Source: CAYREE01 sp964423225
GTDB taxonomy: Archaea > Altiarchaeota > Altiarchaeia > IMC4 > SCGC-AAA252-I15
NCBI GenBank assembly: GCA_964423225.1
Contig: CAYREE010000073.1
Location: 1-11,480, forward strand
Length of the DNA: 11,480 nt
Direction: 5' to 3'
The position numbers and the translations under genes were made by a program. Each line of letters opens with the position of its first letter. Position 1 is the first letter of the stretch. Shown in pieces: positions 1-5,834 of this stretch. The notes beneath the pieces were generated by a model. It saw only the letters and a program-made list of their open reading frames with translations, ran no database searches and was not told the DNA's origin.

Positions 1-559
1 TTATGCCCTGTGAGCCTGGCTTGAACTTTTCTGGATCAATAAAGCTTGATGCAACAACAATCTTATCTAAATGACTCTTAAGCGTATCAGACGATTCCGC
101 ATACTCCATTGAAGTCACGAAAATCGATTTGGCTCTTCTAAGAACAAGGTTAAGCAACAAACCATATAATACTTTAAATGGTTTATGGATTGCCCTATCC
201 TTGATTATATCTGCATGATAGGTCACAAATAAGGGTTTTCCACGGATAAATGATGCTAGCAAACAGAAGATGCTGTTGATCGGATCCGGCAGGTTCACAT
301 CAATAAAATCATAATCTTCAAGTAGTAGATTACAGAGTATTCCAGGAGTAAAAGGCGAGTTGAAAAGATTGAATAATGTATTAGAACGCATAACCGTGAT
401 ATTATCATCCTCATGCTCTGTTCCCTTAAACCCGTCTTTAGAGGTTAATACGATTACATGCTCCCCATTATCTGAAAACCACTTTGAAACATCCCTGACC
501 CTTGACTCAAGTCCTCCAGGATACGGTGGATAATGCTTCGACACTATACAGACTTTCAC
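1..559 (-). CDS. GT4-family glycosyltransferase, N-terminal part (cut by window edge)
   Basis: The minus frame from a GTG at 559-557 is open to base 1 and gives 186 residues of a GT-B fold glycosyltransferase N-terminal domain. The first residues read VKVCIVSKHYPPYPGGLESR; HYPPYPGGLE is the typical glycine-rich acceptor-side loop of GT4 enzymes. Later residues (about 107-113, LFVTYHAD) match the conserved strand and His of this family. The C-terminal donor-binding domain with its E-x7-E motif lies outside the window, so the donor sugar cannot be inferred. GTG is chosen because the upstream gene stops one base before it (TAA at 563-561) and a GGAG sits about ten bases upstream. The tight coupling to a GlcNAc-1-phosphate transferase suggests this enzyme adds a sugar to a lipid-linked glycan at the inner membrane face. 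That role is inference from context; the family call is firm. Confidence 0.85.
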   Translation of the reverse strand, partial: MKVCIVSKHYPPYPGGLESRVRDVSKWFSDNGEHVIVLTSKDGFKGTEHEDDNITVMRSNTLFNLFNSPFTPGILCNLLLEDYDFIDVNLPDPINSIFCLLASFIRGKPLFVTYHADIIKDRAIHKPFKVLYGLLLNLVLRRAKSIFVTSMEYAESSDTLKSHLDKIVVASSFIDPEKFKPGSQGI

Positions 560-560
560 T

Positions 561-1538
561 TTAATTGACTCCAACGATGCTAAGGACCGCTAATAACGCG
601 AAAATCAATTCAATAGAGATGATTGATAAAACCAAGTCTTTTTCTGGTATTCCACTAGTCACATACATGATAAGCCGTCCAATACCAAAAATATCCTTTT
701 TATTCTCACAGATAAGAAGGTTATTTCTGATATTACACCATGACTCAGCCTGGAATTTACTTTTCGCTTTAAGATATAATTCTAAGAAGAATGGCAGGAT
801 TAGTATTGCACCTACTTGCTCAATATTTCCAAGTATTACAATCGTTGCAAAAGAAGCACCAATAGTAAGAGTCCCTATATCACCGACTAATATCCTCGCT
901 GGAAACCAGTTATACCTAAGGAATGCAAGAAGAGATCCGAACATGGCAAAGGCGATAATAGTCGCATCAATCCTACCAGTGATAAAAGCTATCAATCCAC
1001 AAGTACCAGTAATCACTATACCAATACCTGCTTCAAGACCATTAAAACCCGCCAACATGTTAGTCGCATTAGCAGCACCAGTTATTGCAATTGGTATAAA
1101 GACTAAGACATAGAATATCCCAAAATTTACAGGGCCAATAAAAGGAAGCGTCATCGTCGTGACACCTGCCTTTACAGCTATAAGAGGAAGGGCGGCAAAA
1201 ACAGGCAATAGTGCCTTAACCCTTTGACGCATAATGAAAAGATCATCAATTATTCCAATCAAAGCCATAATCAGGATAGTTGATAATCCAGCAAGTAAGT
1301 TTGTTAGATTTACTGGATCCTTTAGAAGATTGAATGTGAATAATCCGATTGCAAGTAGAACTCCAACGATAAATCCTCCAAGGATTGCAAGACCACCCAT
1401 CTCAGGCACGTCAGGATGCCCGTGTTTGCACATGTCGCGTCCCGTGATGCCTGCAACCTCCAATTTCTTGATTAACCATCCTGTTGTAAGGAAGGTGAAT
1501 GCAAATGATATCAAAAGCACTGAAAATAGTATCATCAT
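561..1538 (-). CDS. MraY/WecA-type UDP-GlcNAc:polyprenyl-phosphate GlcNAc-1-phosphotransferase
   Basis: This 325-residue polytopic membrane protein is of the GPT/MraY/WecA family, which transfers a sugar-1-phosphate from a UDP-sugar to a polyprenyl or dolichyl phosphate. Family motifs appear in order: KHGHPDVPEMGG at 38-49, the Mg-site IDD at 97-99, NATNMLAGFNGLEAG at 157-171, and FPARILVGDIGTL at 212-224 carrying the catalytic-site Asp (D220). About ten hydrophobic helices are visible. Length is normal for archaeal members. The archaeal enzyme of this type (AglH in some species) starts the lipid-linked N-glycan, and the immediately downstream GT4 gene fits such a pathway; the exact sugar is not visible. 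Two Met codons open the frame; the first has AAGGGA eight bases upstream. The gene is divergent from the small membrane protein at 1601, so the 62-base gap must hold both promoters. Confidence 0.9.
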   Translation of the reverse strand: MMILFSVLLISFAFTFLTTGWLIKKLEVAGITGRDMCKHGHPDVPEMGGLAILGGFIVGVLLAIGLFTFNLLKDPVNLTNLLAGLSTILIMALIGIIDDLFIMRQRVKALLPVFAALPLIAVKAGVTTMTLPFIGPVNFGIFYVLVFIPIAITGAANATNMLAGFNGLEAGIGIVITGTCGLIAFITGRIDATIIAFAMFGSLLAFLRYNWFPARILVGDIGTLTIGASFATIVILGNIEQVGAILILPFFLELYLKAKSKFQAESWCNIRNNLLICENKKDIFGIGRLIMYVTSGIPEKDLVLSIISIELIFALLAVLSIVGVN

Positions 1539-1562
1539 CGTAGTATCCCTTGAGTATTAATA

Positions 1563-1573
1563 GTATATTTATT
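1563..1573 (+). promoter_or_regulatory. Possible TATA box for the gene at 1601
   Basis: GTATATTTATT lies 28-38 bases before the ATG at 1601, in an AT-rich gap between divergent genes. The distance suits an archaeal TATA box with a short leader. No strong ribosome site is seen, only AGGTTGTG just before the ATG. Confidence 0.4.
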
Positions 1574-1600
1574 AGAATAAATTATGATTAAGGTTGTGAA

Positions 1601-1891
1601 ATGGCTGATATAAAGATATTTGATGATGAAAACATGGATAAATACGAGGCATTCATTGAGGAATCATATGCCCAAGAGAAAAAAACCAGGGATGTGAAGA
1701 GAGGGCATATTTACTTTCCGAAAATACCATTCTATTCAGGACTAGTAGCAGTATCAGCCTATATCCTGTTAAGACTTCTTAGTTTAAGCCATCTGGAATC
1801 GGCTTTCGTATCCTTAATCCTGATATTAGTATCTATAATAATGAATCCAAAATCCTTCGCCGACCTACTATCAACAAGCATGGAACAATAG
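1601..1891 (+). CDS. Small two-helix membrane protein, unknown function
   Basis: I do not recognise this 96-residue protein. The first 35 residues are strongly charged and acidic (DDENMDKYEAFIEESYAQEK), followed by a basic patch. Two hydrophobic stretches follow at about 44-61 and 66-82, joined by a short SLSHLES turn, so both ends would lie on the same side, probably the cytoplasm. There are no cysteines and no catalytic motif. Codon use resembles the flanking genes, and a plausible TATA box sits upstream, which supports a real gene. It converges on the tRNA-Gly locus: its stop is ten bases from the A-run that terminates the opposite transcript. Function unknown; a small accessory or regulatory membrane subunit is possible but unsupported. 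Confidence 0.6.
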   Translation: MADIKIFDDENMDKYEAFIEESYAQEKKTRDVKRGHIYFPKIPFYSGLVAVSAYILLRLLSLSHLESAFVSLILILVSIIMNPKSFADLLSTSMEQ

Positions 1892-1900
1892 AATTACAAT

Positions 1901-1914
1901 AAAAAAAAAAAAAA
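1901..1914 (-). terminator. T14 terminator of the tRNA-Gly transcript
   Basis: A run of 14 A on plus reads as T14 on minus. It begins four bases after the discriminator position of the broken tRNA-Gly copy (CCGCCGC-A-AATC-T14). A long T-run directly after a tRNA 3' end is a standard archaeal termination signal. Its position implies that the intact tRNA-Gly and the broken copy share one primary transcript. Confidence 0.75.
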
Positions 1915-1932
1915 GATTTGCGGCGGCCGAGA

Positions 1933-1988
1933 CGCTCAAAACAGCATAGCTGTTTTGGCGCGCCAAGAGCGCTTCGCGCTCTTGAGCG
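1933..1988. repeat. 56-base bipartite palindromic element in a T-loop
   Basis: The ends CGCTC (1933-1937) and GAGCG (1984-1988) are inverted and extend by one base each side to ACGCTC/GAGCGT. Inside are a hairpin AAAACAGC-ATA-GCTGTTTT, a central palindrome GGCGCGCC, and a second hairpin AAGAGCGC-TTC-GCGCTCTT. Every base except the two triloops can pair, giving a three-way-junction shape with two arms. GC content is far above the surroundings. No coding capacity is seen. Confidence 0.8.
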
Positions 1989-2025
1989 TTCGAACTCGGG
2001 TCGCAAGCTTGGCAAGCTCGAGTGA

Positions 2026-2076
2026 CGCTCAATACACTTCGTGTATTGGCGCGTAGACTGCTTAACGCAGTCTCCG
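2026..2076. repeat. 51-base bipartite palindromic element in a D-loop
   Basis: This block is related in design to the one at 1933-1988. It begins CGCTC, then a hairpin AATACAC-TTC-GTGTATT, then GGCGCG, then a hairpin AGACTGC-TTAAC-GCAGTCT, and ends CCG. The shared features are the CGCTC end, a 7-8 bp hairpin with a TTC triloop (GAA on minus), the GGCGCG core and the A/T insertion site. The far end lacks the GAGCG closure, so this copy may be truncated or diverged. Confidence 0.75.
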
Positions 2077-2109
2077 TAACCAGACTACAAACAAAAAGAA
2101 ATAAGAGTT

Positions 2110-2183
2110 TGCGGCGGCCGAGATTTGAACTCGGGTCGCAAGCTTGGCAAGCTCGAGTGATAACCAGGCTACACTACCGCCGC
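2110..2183 (-). tRNA. tRNA-Gly(GCC)
   Basis: The minus strand folds into a complete cloverleaf of 74 bases. The acceptor is GCGGCGG/CCGCCGC with discriminator A. The anticodon stem CGAGC/GCTTG has one G:U pair and encloses the loop TTGCCAA, giving anticodon GCC. The T-arm is CCGAG-TTCAAAT-CTCGG, and the D-arm GTG..CAC encloses a loop with GG. CCA is not encoded. There is no intron. A TATA box lies about 30 bases upstream, and a broken copy follows about 20 bases downstream before the T14 terminator. Confidence 0.95.
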
Positions 2184-2210
2184 ATTTGTGTAGGTAAAAA
2201 AAATTCGTGG

Positions 2211-2220
2211 AATATATTTT
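2211..2220 (-). promoter_or_regulatory. TATA box of tRNA-Gly
   Basis: On minus AAAATATATT is preceded by a purine-rich GAACTCG that could serve as a BRE. It is centred about 32 bases upstream of the tRNA 5' end at 2183, the usual archaeal spacing for a short 5' leader. Confidence 0.6.
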
Positions 2221-2326
2221 CGAGTTCTAATTTAAATTTCAGTGATACATTAATTGTATGAGTAGAATAAAAAAATTTTTAAAATATAAAATAAGTTAAT
2301 ATTATATAACATGTGTTTGTATTATA

Positions 2327-3457
2327 ATGGATTTTAACTGTATTTTAATCCGCTACGGCGAGATCGGGTTAAAGGGTGGTAACAGACAATTTTTCGAAAG
2401 AAAACTAGTAGAAAATATCAGAAGTTCCCTTGATAAAAACTTGGTTGAATATAATACGGTAAAACGAATCCAAGGAAGATATATAATTGAAACAAACGAT
2501 GATAAAGCACTTAACACATTGAAGAATGTCTTTGGAACCGTATCACATAGCCCAGCATTAAAAACAAGCCATGAAAAAATGGTGGAAGAAGCCATACGAC
2601 TTGTAAAAGAAAAGAAGCCAAATACATTCAGGATAACATCTCGAAGACTTGATAAGACAATGGAAACAACCAGCCAGATAATGAATACTGATATAGGCGC
2701 CAAGGTCGTTGAAGAAACAGGATGCAAGGTAAAACTAAAACAACCAGACCTAGATATTGGAATCGATGTCACAAAAAAAGACGCTTACATATACACGAAA
2801 ACAATAAAGGGTCTGGGTGGTCTGCCTGTCGGAGTTTCTGCCAGAGTAATCTGCCTTCATTCAGGAGGCATAGATAGTCCAGTAGCCGCATGGCTGATGA
2901 TGAAAAGAGGCTGTAATGTAACCTTACTACATTTCATGCATGGATCAGGCAAGAAAGCACCCTCAAAGATAGGAAAACAATACGAGATCCTGAAGAAATA
3001 CGATCCAAGACTAAAACTCATCCTAGTCCCATCTAAAAAACTAGAAAACGAGATAATACTAAAAATACCTTCAAAATCAAGGATAGTCTTACTAAGAAGA
3101 ATGTTCCTCAAAGCAACGAAAAAAATACTAATCAAAGAAAAAGCCCATGCAATAGTAACAGGCGACAATATCGGACAAGTCGCCTCACAGACAATCGAAA
3201 ACATGCAGGCCCTACAAACAGGGATAGACGCCCTGATAATAAGGCCCCTAGCAACATATGATAAAAAAGAGATAATCGATATTGCTGAGAAGATTGGTAC
3301 AATCGAATCATCAAATCTCCCATATGAAGACTGTTGCAGCTTTCTTCTAGCTAAACATCCAGAGACAAAGGCGACTATAGAAGAGGTCAAGGAACTTGAA
3401 GAAAAAATAGATGAGGATATAATTGATGAGATAATAGGAGAAATACTGCTTTTATAG
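2327..3457 (+). CDS. thiI: ThiI: tRNA uridine 4-sulfurtransferase
   Basis: This 376-residue protein has the ThiI layout: an N-terminal ferredoxin-like domain (about 1-60, with IRYGEIGLKGGNR), a THUMP RNA-binding domain (about 60-165), and a PP-loop ATP pyrophosphatase domain opening with HSGGIDSPVAAW at 178-189. The conserved TGDNIGQVASQT is at 278-289 and PYEDCC at 332-337, where a catalytic Cys is expected. It adenylates U8 of tRNA and replaces oxygen with sulfur to make 4-thiouridine in the cytoplasm. There is no C-terminal rhodanese domain, which is usual for archaeal ThiI, so sulfur must come by another route. The ATG has no Shine-Dalgarno; TATA-like ATTATATAAC at 2301-2310 and AAAATATAAA at 2281-2290 precede it, so the transcript may be nearly leaderless. 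SppA follows after 42 bases on the same strand. Confidence 0.93.
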   Translation: MDFNCILIRYGEIGLKGGNRQFFERKLVENIRSSLDKNLVEYNTVKRIQGRYIIETNDDKALNTLKNVFGTVSHSPALKTSHEKMVEEAIRLVKEKKPNTFRITSRRLDKTMETTSQIMNTDIGAKVVEETGCKVKLKQPDLDIGIDVTKKDAYIYTKTIKGLGGLPVGVSARVICLHSGGIDSPVAAWLMMKRGCNVTLLHFMHGSGKKAPSKIGKQYEILKKYDPRLKLILVPSKKLENEIILKIPSKSRIVLLRRMFLKATKKILIKEKAHAIVTGDNIGQVASQTIENMQALQTGIDALIIRPLATYDKKEIIDIAEKIGTIESSNLPYEDCCSFLLAKHPETKATIEEVKELEEKIDEDIIDEIIGEILLL

Positions 3458-3499
3458 TAATATTTCAGAATCATAAGTAGACTTTTAGGTGATATTATT

Positions 3500-4354
3500 G
3501 TGAAAACATTCTGGAAAATATTTTTAACATTTGGGGTGCTGGCATTGTTCGTGCTTGTAATAGCATTCAGCATATTCATTGTTACTCAATGGAGCGACAT
3601 GCCAGTACTGGGCAGAGGTTCTGTAGCGATCATTCCAATCAAAGGCATGATAACGATGGGTGGCTGCCCAGGAGGATTATTCTTCATTGAAGATTGCGCC
3701 CAGGTAGGAGTAATTAAAAAATACTTGAAAGAAGCCGGTGAAGACAGCTCGATAAAAGCTATTGTTTTAGACATAGACTCAGGCGGAGGTAATGTCGTAG
3801 CATCCAGAGAATTGATGAGGGCCGTGAAAAAAATCAGGAAAAAGAAGCCTGTGGTCTCATGGATAGGAGAAGTAGGCGCTTCAGGAGCATATTATGTGGC
3901 CAGCGCATCAGATATCATTGTTGCAGACGAAGACTCGATAACAGGGAGTATCGGTGTAATTATGTTCGTACAACACTACTATGAACTATTCGACGAGATT
4001 GGTATCAATGTCACCGTCATAAAATCAGGGAATGTAAAGGATATCGCAAGCCCATACAGACCTATGAAAAAAGCCGAGGTTAAAAAACTTCAAGATATGA
4101 TAGATGAAGTATACATGGATTTCGTAAATGATGTTGCCAAAAACCGTAAGCTGACGCCTAAATATGTCCAAAAGGTTGCGGACGGCAGCATTTACCTGGG
4201 AAGCCAGGCAAAAGAATTAAAGCTGATTGACGAAAACGGCGGTCTTGAATACGCAATAAAGCGTGCAGGGGAATTGGGCAAGATAGAAGGAGAGCCAGAA
4301 ACACGGACTATTGAGAAAAAGATAGGATTAAAAGATATACTTCTAGAAAACTAG
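3500..4354 (+). CDS. sppA: Signal peptide peptidase SppA (36K type), membrane-anchored serine protease
   Basis: This 284-residue protein has one N-terminal helix (about 5-29) and a ClpP/crotonase-like S49 protease domain. Landmarks are LDIDSGGGNVVASREL (90-105), the nucleophile Ser128 in GEVGASGAYYVAS, DSITGSIGV (145-153), and Lys180 in KSGNVKD. The Ser-Lys spacing of 52 residues equals that of the Ser/Lys dyad I recall for Bacillus SppA. It would degrade cleaved signal peptides and membrane-protein fragments as an oligomer, with the catalytic domain outside the cytoplasmic membrane. An unusual short insert with two cysteines (GGCPGG at 54-59, C66) precedes the first conserved helix; a disulfide there is only a guess. 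The GTG start is supported by AGGTGAT seven bases upstream, one of the best ribosome sites in the window. It may be co-transcribed with thiI. Confidence 0.92.
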   Translation: MKTFWKIFLTFGVLALFVLVIAFSIFIVTQWSDMPVLGRGSVAIIPIKGMITMGGCPGGLFFIEDCAQVGVIKKYLKEAGEDSSIKAIVLDIDSGGGNVVASRELMRAVKKIRKKKPVVSWIGEVGASGAYYVASASDIIVADEDSITGSIGVIMFVQHYYELFDEIGINVTVIKSGNVKDIASPYRPMKKAEVKKLQDMIDEVYMDFVNDVAKNRKLTPKYVQKVADGSIYLGSQAKELKLIDENGGLEYAIKRAGELGKIEGEPETRTIEKKIGLKDILLEN

Positions 4355-4393
4355 TTTAATGGCAACTCGGGTGTAATAGCGTAAAATCATCGC

Positions 4394-4406
4394 TTTTTTA
4401 AATATA
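4394..4406 (+). promoter_or_regulatory. TATA box of S17e gene; T-run may also end the sppA transcript
   Basis: TTTTTTAAATATA is centred about 31 bases before the S17e ATG at 4431. A weak inverted repeat AGCG (4378-4381)/CGCT (4391-4394) runs directly into the T-run, so the same stretch could terminate the thiI-sppA transcript. The promoter reading is better supported than the terminator. Confidence 0.55.
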
Positions 4407-4430
4407 AACTGCCATATGATAGGACATACG

Positions 4431-4628
4431 ATGGGTAGGATAAAACAGACTTATTTAAAACGGGTTGCTGAAAAGCTATTGAAGGAATGCCCTGAAGCCT
4501 TTAGCACAGACTTCCAGACAAATAAGAAGAGGGTGCAGGCCAATACAGACATAACAAGCAAGTCCATTAGAAATAAGATCGCGGGATACGTAACAAGCAC
4601 TGTAAAGAAAAGGGCAAAACAGGCTTAA
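4431..4628 (+). CDS. rps17e: Ribosomal protein S17e (eS17)
   Basis: The protein begins MGRIKQTYLKRVAEKLL, the conserved N-terminus of archaeal eS17, and contains TDFQTNKKRV and SIRNKIAGYVTSTVKKR, also family signatures. At 65 residues it has the usual archaeal length. It is a small-subunit ribosomal protein found in archaea and eukaryotes but not in bacteria. The frame opens at 4416, but the family start and an AGGA seven bases upstream place the true start at 4431. A TATA box just upstream indicates its own promoter. The stop abuts the convergent nuclease-like gene, whose stop codon begins at the next base. Confidence 0.95.
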   Translation: MGRIKQTYLKRVAEKLLKECPEAFSTDFQTNKKRVQANTDITSKSIRNKIAGYVTSTVKKRAKQA

Positions 4629-5426
4629 TCAGAGCGTGTAGCATTCATCTGCAAGATCACATGAACTGCATTTCTTGCTTGATCCATGCGAACATACTTC
4701 AGGGATATCTCCTTCAATGACTGCTAGAACATTATCTCGGGCTTCAATTACAGATCTTCTATTCTTTTCAGTATTCAATATAGGACGTAACTCATGGATT
4801 CTAGCATACTCAATAAATCCATGATCGACCAGGACTTGATATCTCTCCTCTAAAAGTAGGGAATAAGCACAGATATCTAGTGAATGATTTATGAAGGAAA
4901 TATTCTTCGGAGATCCAGACTTGATTATTACGGGGAATACACATTTTTCTTGCATAACCTTGTCGATCCTGCCTTTAAGCATAAGTTCCCTGGATCGGAT
5001 ATTATAATCTATCTTCCAAGGACTGATATAAGAAAGAGACTTTTCAAAACCCATGTCAGATACCATCGCGTTTAGCTTGGTGGATAACAATCCAAGTTCT
5101 TTGGAAAATCCTGGGATTATCTCTTCTAGTAAAACATCATATTGTTCATTCCAATCCCTCCGGTATATACGAGACAAATCACACACCATCCTCTCAAACT
5201 CTGCTTGTACAACCTCGTCTATATCATCAATTGAGGTTAAGGAATTCAATATCTTCTTCTGTCGTAGAATCATCTCCTTCCGCAATGAATGAGATAAAAA
5301 CCTGCGTATTATAGATGAAGTCTGAGACGGACGTATCGACAATACCTTAGTCATATACAATCCTCTTGGACAATAATGAAATCTCGCAAGGTCGGATACA
5401 TTAATTAAATCTGATCCATTCTTCAT
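4629..5426 (-). CDS. Cas4-like Fe-S PD-(D/E)XK protein with altered active site
   Basis: This 265-residue protein has the Cas4/RecB-like pattern: FHYCPRGLY at 16-24 gives the first Fe-S cysteine (C19), and CSSCDLADEC at 253-262 gives the other three (C253, C256, C262), with an extra C245. Between them lie a His (H46) where the family has one, LKGRID with the catalytic Asp (D155), and the core strand PVIIK at 165-169. In active members that strand reads P-V-E-x-K; here the acidic residue is Ile167. The following motif, normally Q-x3-Y, reads DICAY (D184, Y188). No CRISPR repeats or other cas genes are present. It overlaps the upstream OB-fold gene by 26 bases, implying translational coupling. 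It may be an inactive or structural nuclease homologue, or use a shifted active site. Fold call is firm, activity unknown. Confidence 0.75.
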   Translation of the reverse strand: MKNGSDLINVSDLARFHYCPRGLYMTKVLSIRPSQTSSIIRRFLSHSLRKEMILRQKKILNSLTSIDDIDEVVQAEFERMVCDLSRIYRRDWNEQYDVLLEEIIPGFSKELGLLSTKLNAMVSDMGFEKSLSYISPWKIDYNIRSRELMLKGRIDKVMQEKCVFPVIIKSGSPKNISFINHSLDICAYSLLLEERYQVLVDHGFIEYARIHELRPILNTEKNRRSVIEARDNVLAVIEGDIPEVCSHGSSKKCSSCDLADECYTL

Positions 5427-5763
5427 TTTCTACAACCACCTCTAATCGACCCTCATATACCTGGATCCTCCCAATCACATCTACAGGTCTTCCCCTAACA
5501 GGTTGACGGTTGACTATGACTCTTTTACTCAAGTAAACATCTACAATCGAATCATTATCGACTATCTTAAGTAACATGCTCCCTCCACGAAATTTTCGGA
5601 TTGAAGAAATATGACCGGTAAAACGGATATTTTTCTCTAAAGAACCCATGCTAATATCAGAGACCTTGCAATAAGGAGGATCAATATGCTTGCCAGCATA
5701 ATACAATAACACCAACCCCAGGATTGACACAGCCAGAGCGATAGCGAACAATCGCTCTGTCAT
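5401..5763 (-). CDS. Membrane-anchored OB-fold protein
   Basis: This 120-residue protein has a single N-terminal helix (about 5-24, ALAVSILGLVLLYYAG) followed by an OB-fold-like beta-rich domain: an IRFTGHISSIRKF strand-turn, MLLKIVDNDSIVDVYLS, GRPVDVIGRIQVYEGRLEVVVE and a final EEWIRF. The pattern resembles the tRNA_anti/nucleic-acid-binding OB folds of archaea, in which a five-strand barrel binds single-stranded DNA or RNA. The ATG at 5763 is preferred over an in-frame TTG at 5784 because a TATA-like TTTTTATTTATT lies about 25 bases before it, which would give a leaderless transcript; the TTG would fall at the edge of that element. The gene overlaps the Cas4-like gene, so the two products probably act together. 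With the helix as anchor the OB domain could face either side; this is not decided by sequence. Confidence 0.7.
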   Translation of the reverse strand: MTERLFAIALAVSILGLVLLYYAGKHIDPPYCKVSDISMGSLEKNIRFTGHISSIRKFRGGSMLLKIVDNDSIVDVYLSKRVIVNRQPVRGRPVDVIGRIQVYEGRLEVVVENEEWIRFN

Positions 5764-5782
5764 AGAAAAAAAATACGAAAAC

Positions 5783-5795
5783 AATAAATAAAAAT
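5783..5795 (-). promoter_or_regulatory. TATA box of the OB-fold/Cas4-like operon
   Basis: On minus ATTTTTATTTATT is centred about 26 bases before the ATG at 5763. The spacing predicts transcription starting at or next to the ATG and supports choosing that codon over the upstream TTG. Confidence 0.5.
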
Positions 5796-5834
5796 CACGA
5801 TTTTAATACTCACATATGTAAGGATTACTGTTAA

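Larger units (their letters stand above)
1919..2089 (-). pseudogene. Broken tRNA-Gly(GCC) copy with two stem-loop insertions
   Basis: On minus this is a second copy of the adjacent tRNA-Gly. Its anticodon arm, variable loop and 5' T-stem match the intact gene exactly over about 34 bases (plus 1992-2025), and it keeps the full 3' acceptor strand and discriminator (1919-1926). The D-arm start is retained with one change (12 of 13 bases, 2077-2089). The 5' acceptor strand is gone, replaced by AT-rich sequence, so no acceptor stem can form. Two blocks interrupt the cloverleaf: 56 bases in the T-loop (1933-1988, between A59 and T60) and 51 bases in the D-loop (2026-2076), both between an A and a T in the tRNA sense. 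I read it as a pseudogene. Multiple noncanonical archaeal introns were considered but do not explain the missing acceptor strand. Confidence 0.75.

Noticed and set aside
565..1560. Plus-strand open frames opposite the GlcNAc-1-phosphate transferase
   Set aside because: The minus-strand protein has clear catalytic motifs; the plus frames are antisense shadows without recognisable features.
1919..2089. A functional tRNA-Gly with two archaeal introns (positions 21/22 and 59/60)
   Set aside because: Introns at such sites are known in some archaea, but the 5' acceptor strand is absent, the junctions show no clear bulge-helix-bulge, and an intact copy lies next door.
1833..2261. Short open frames across the tRNA-Gly region on both strands
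   Set aside because: They run through tRNA and palindromic sequence, have no family resemblance, and are explained by GC-rich repeats lacking stops.
2353..3579. Minus-strand open frames opposite thiI
   Set aside because: They are shadows of a strongly supported gene; Ser/Ile-rich composition reflects antisense reading of its codons.
4416..4430. Upstream ATG for S17e
   Set aside because: All archaeal S17e proteins I know begin MGR; the ATG at 4431 fits this and has a better placed AGGA.
4629..5426. A CRISPR-Cas adaptation locus because of the Cas4-like gene
   Set aside because: No repeat-spacer array and no cas1, cas2 or effector gene is present in the window; stand-alone Cas4-like proteins are common in archaea.
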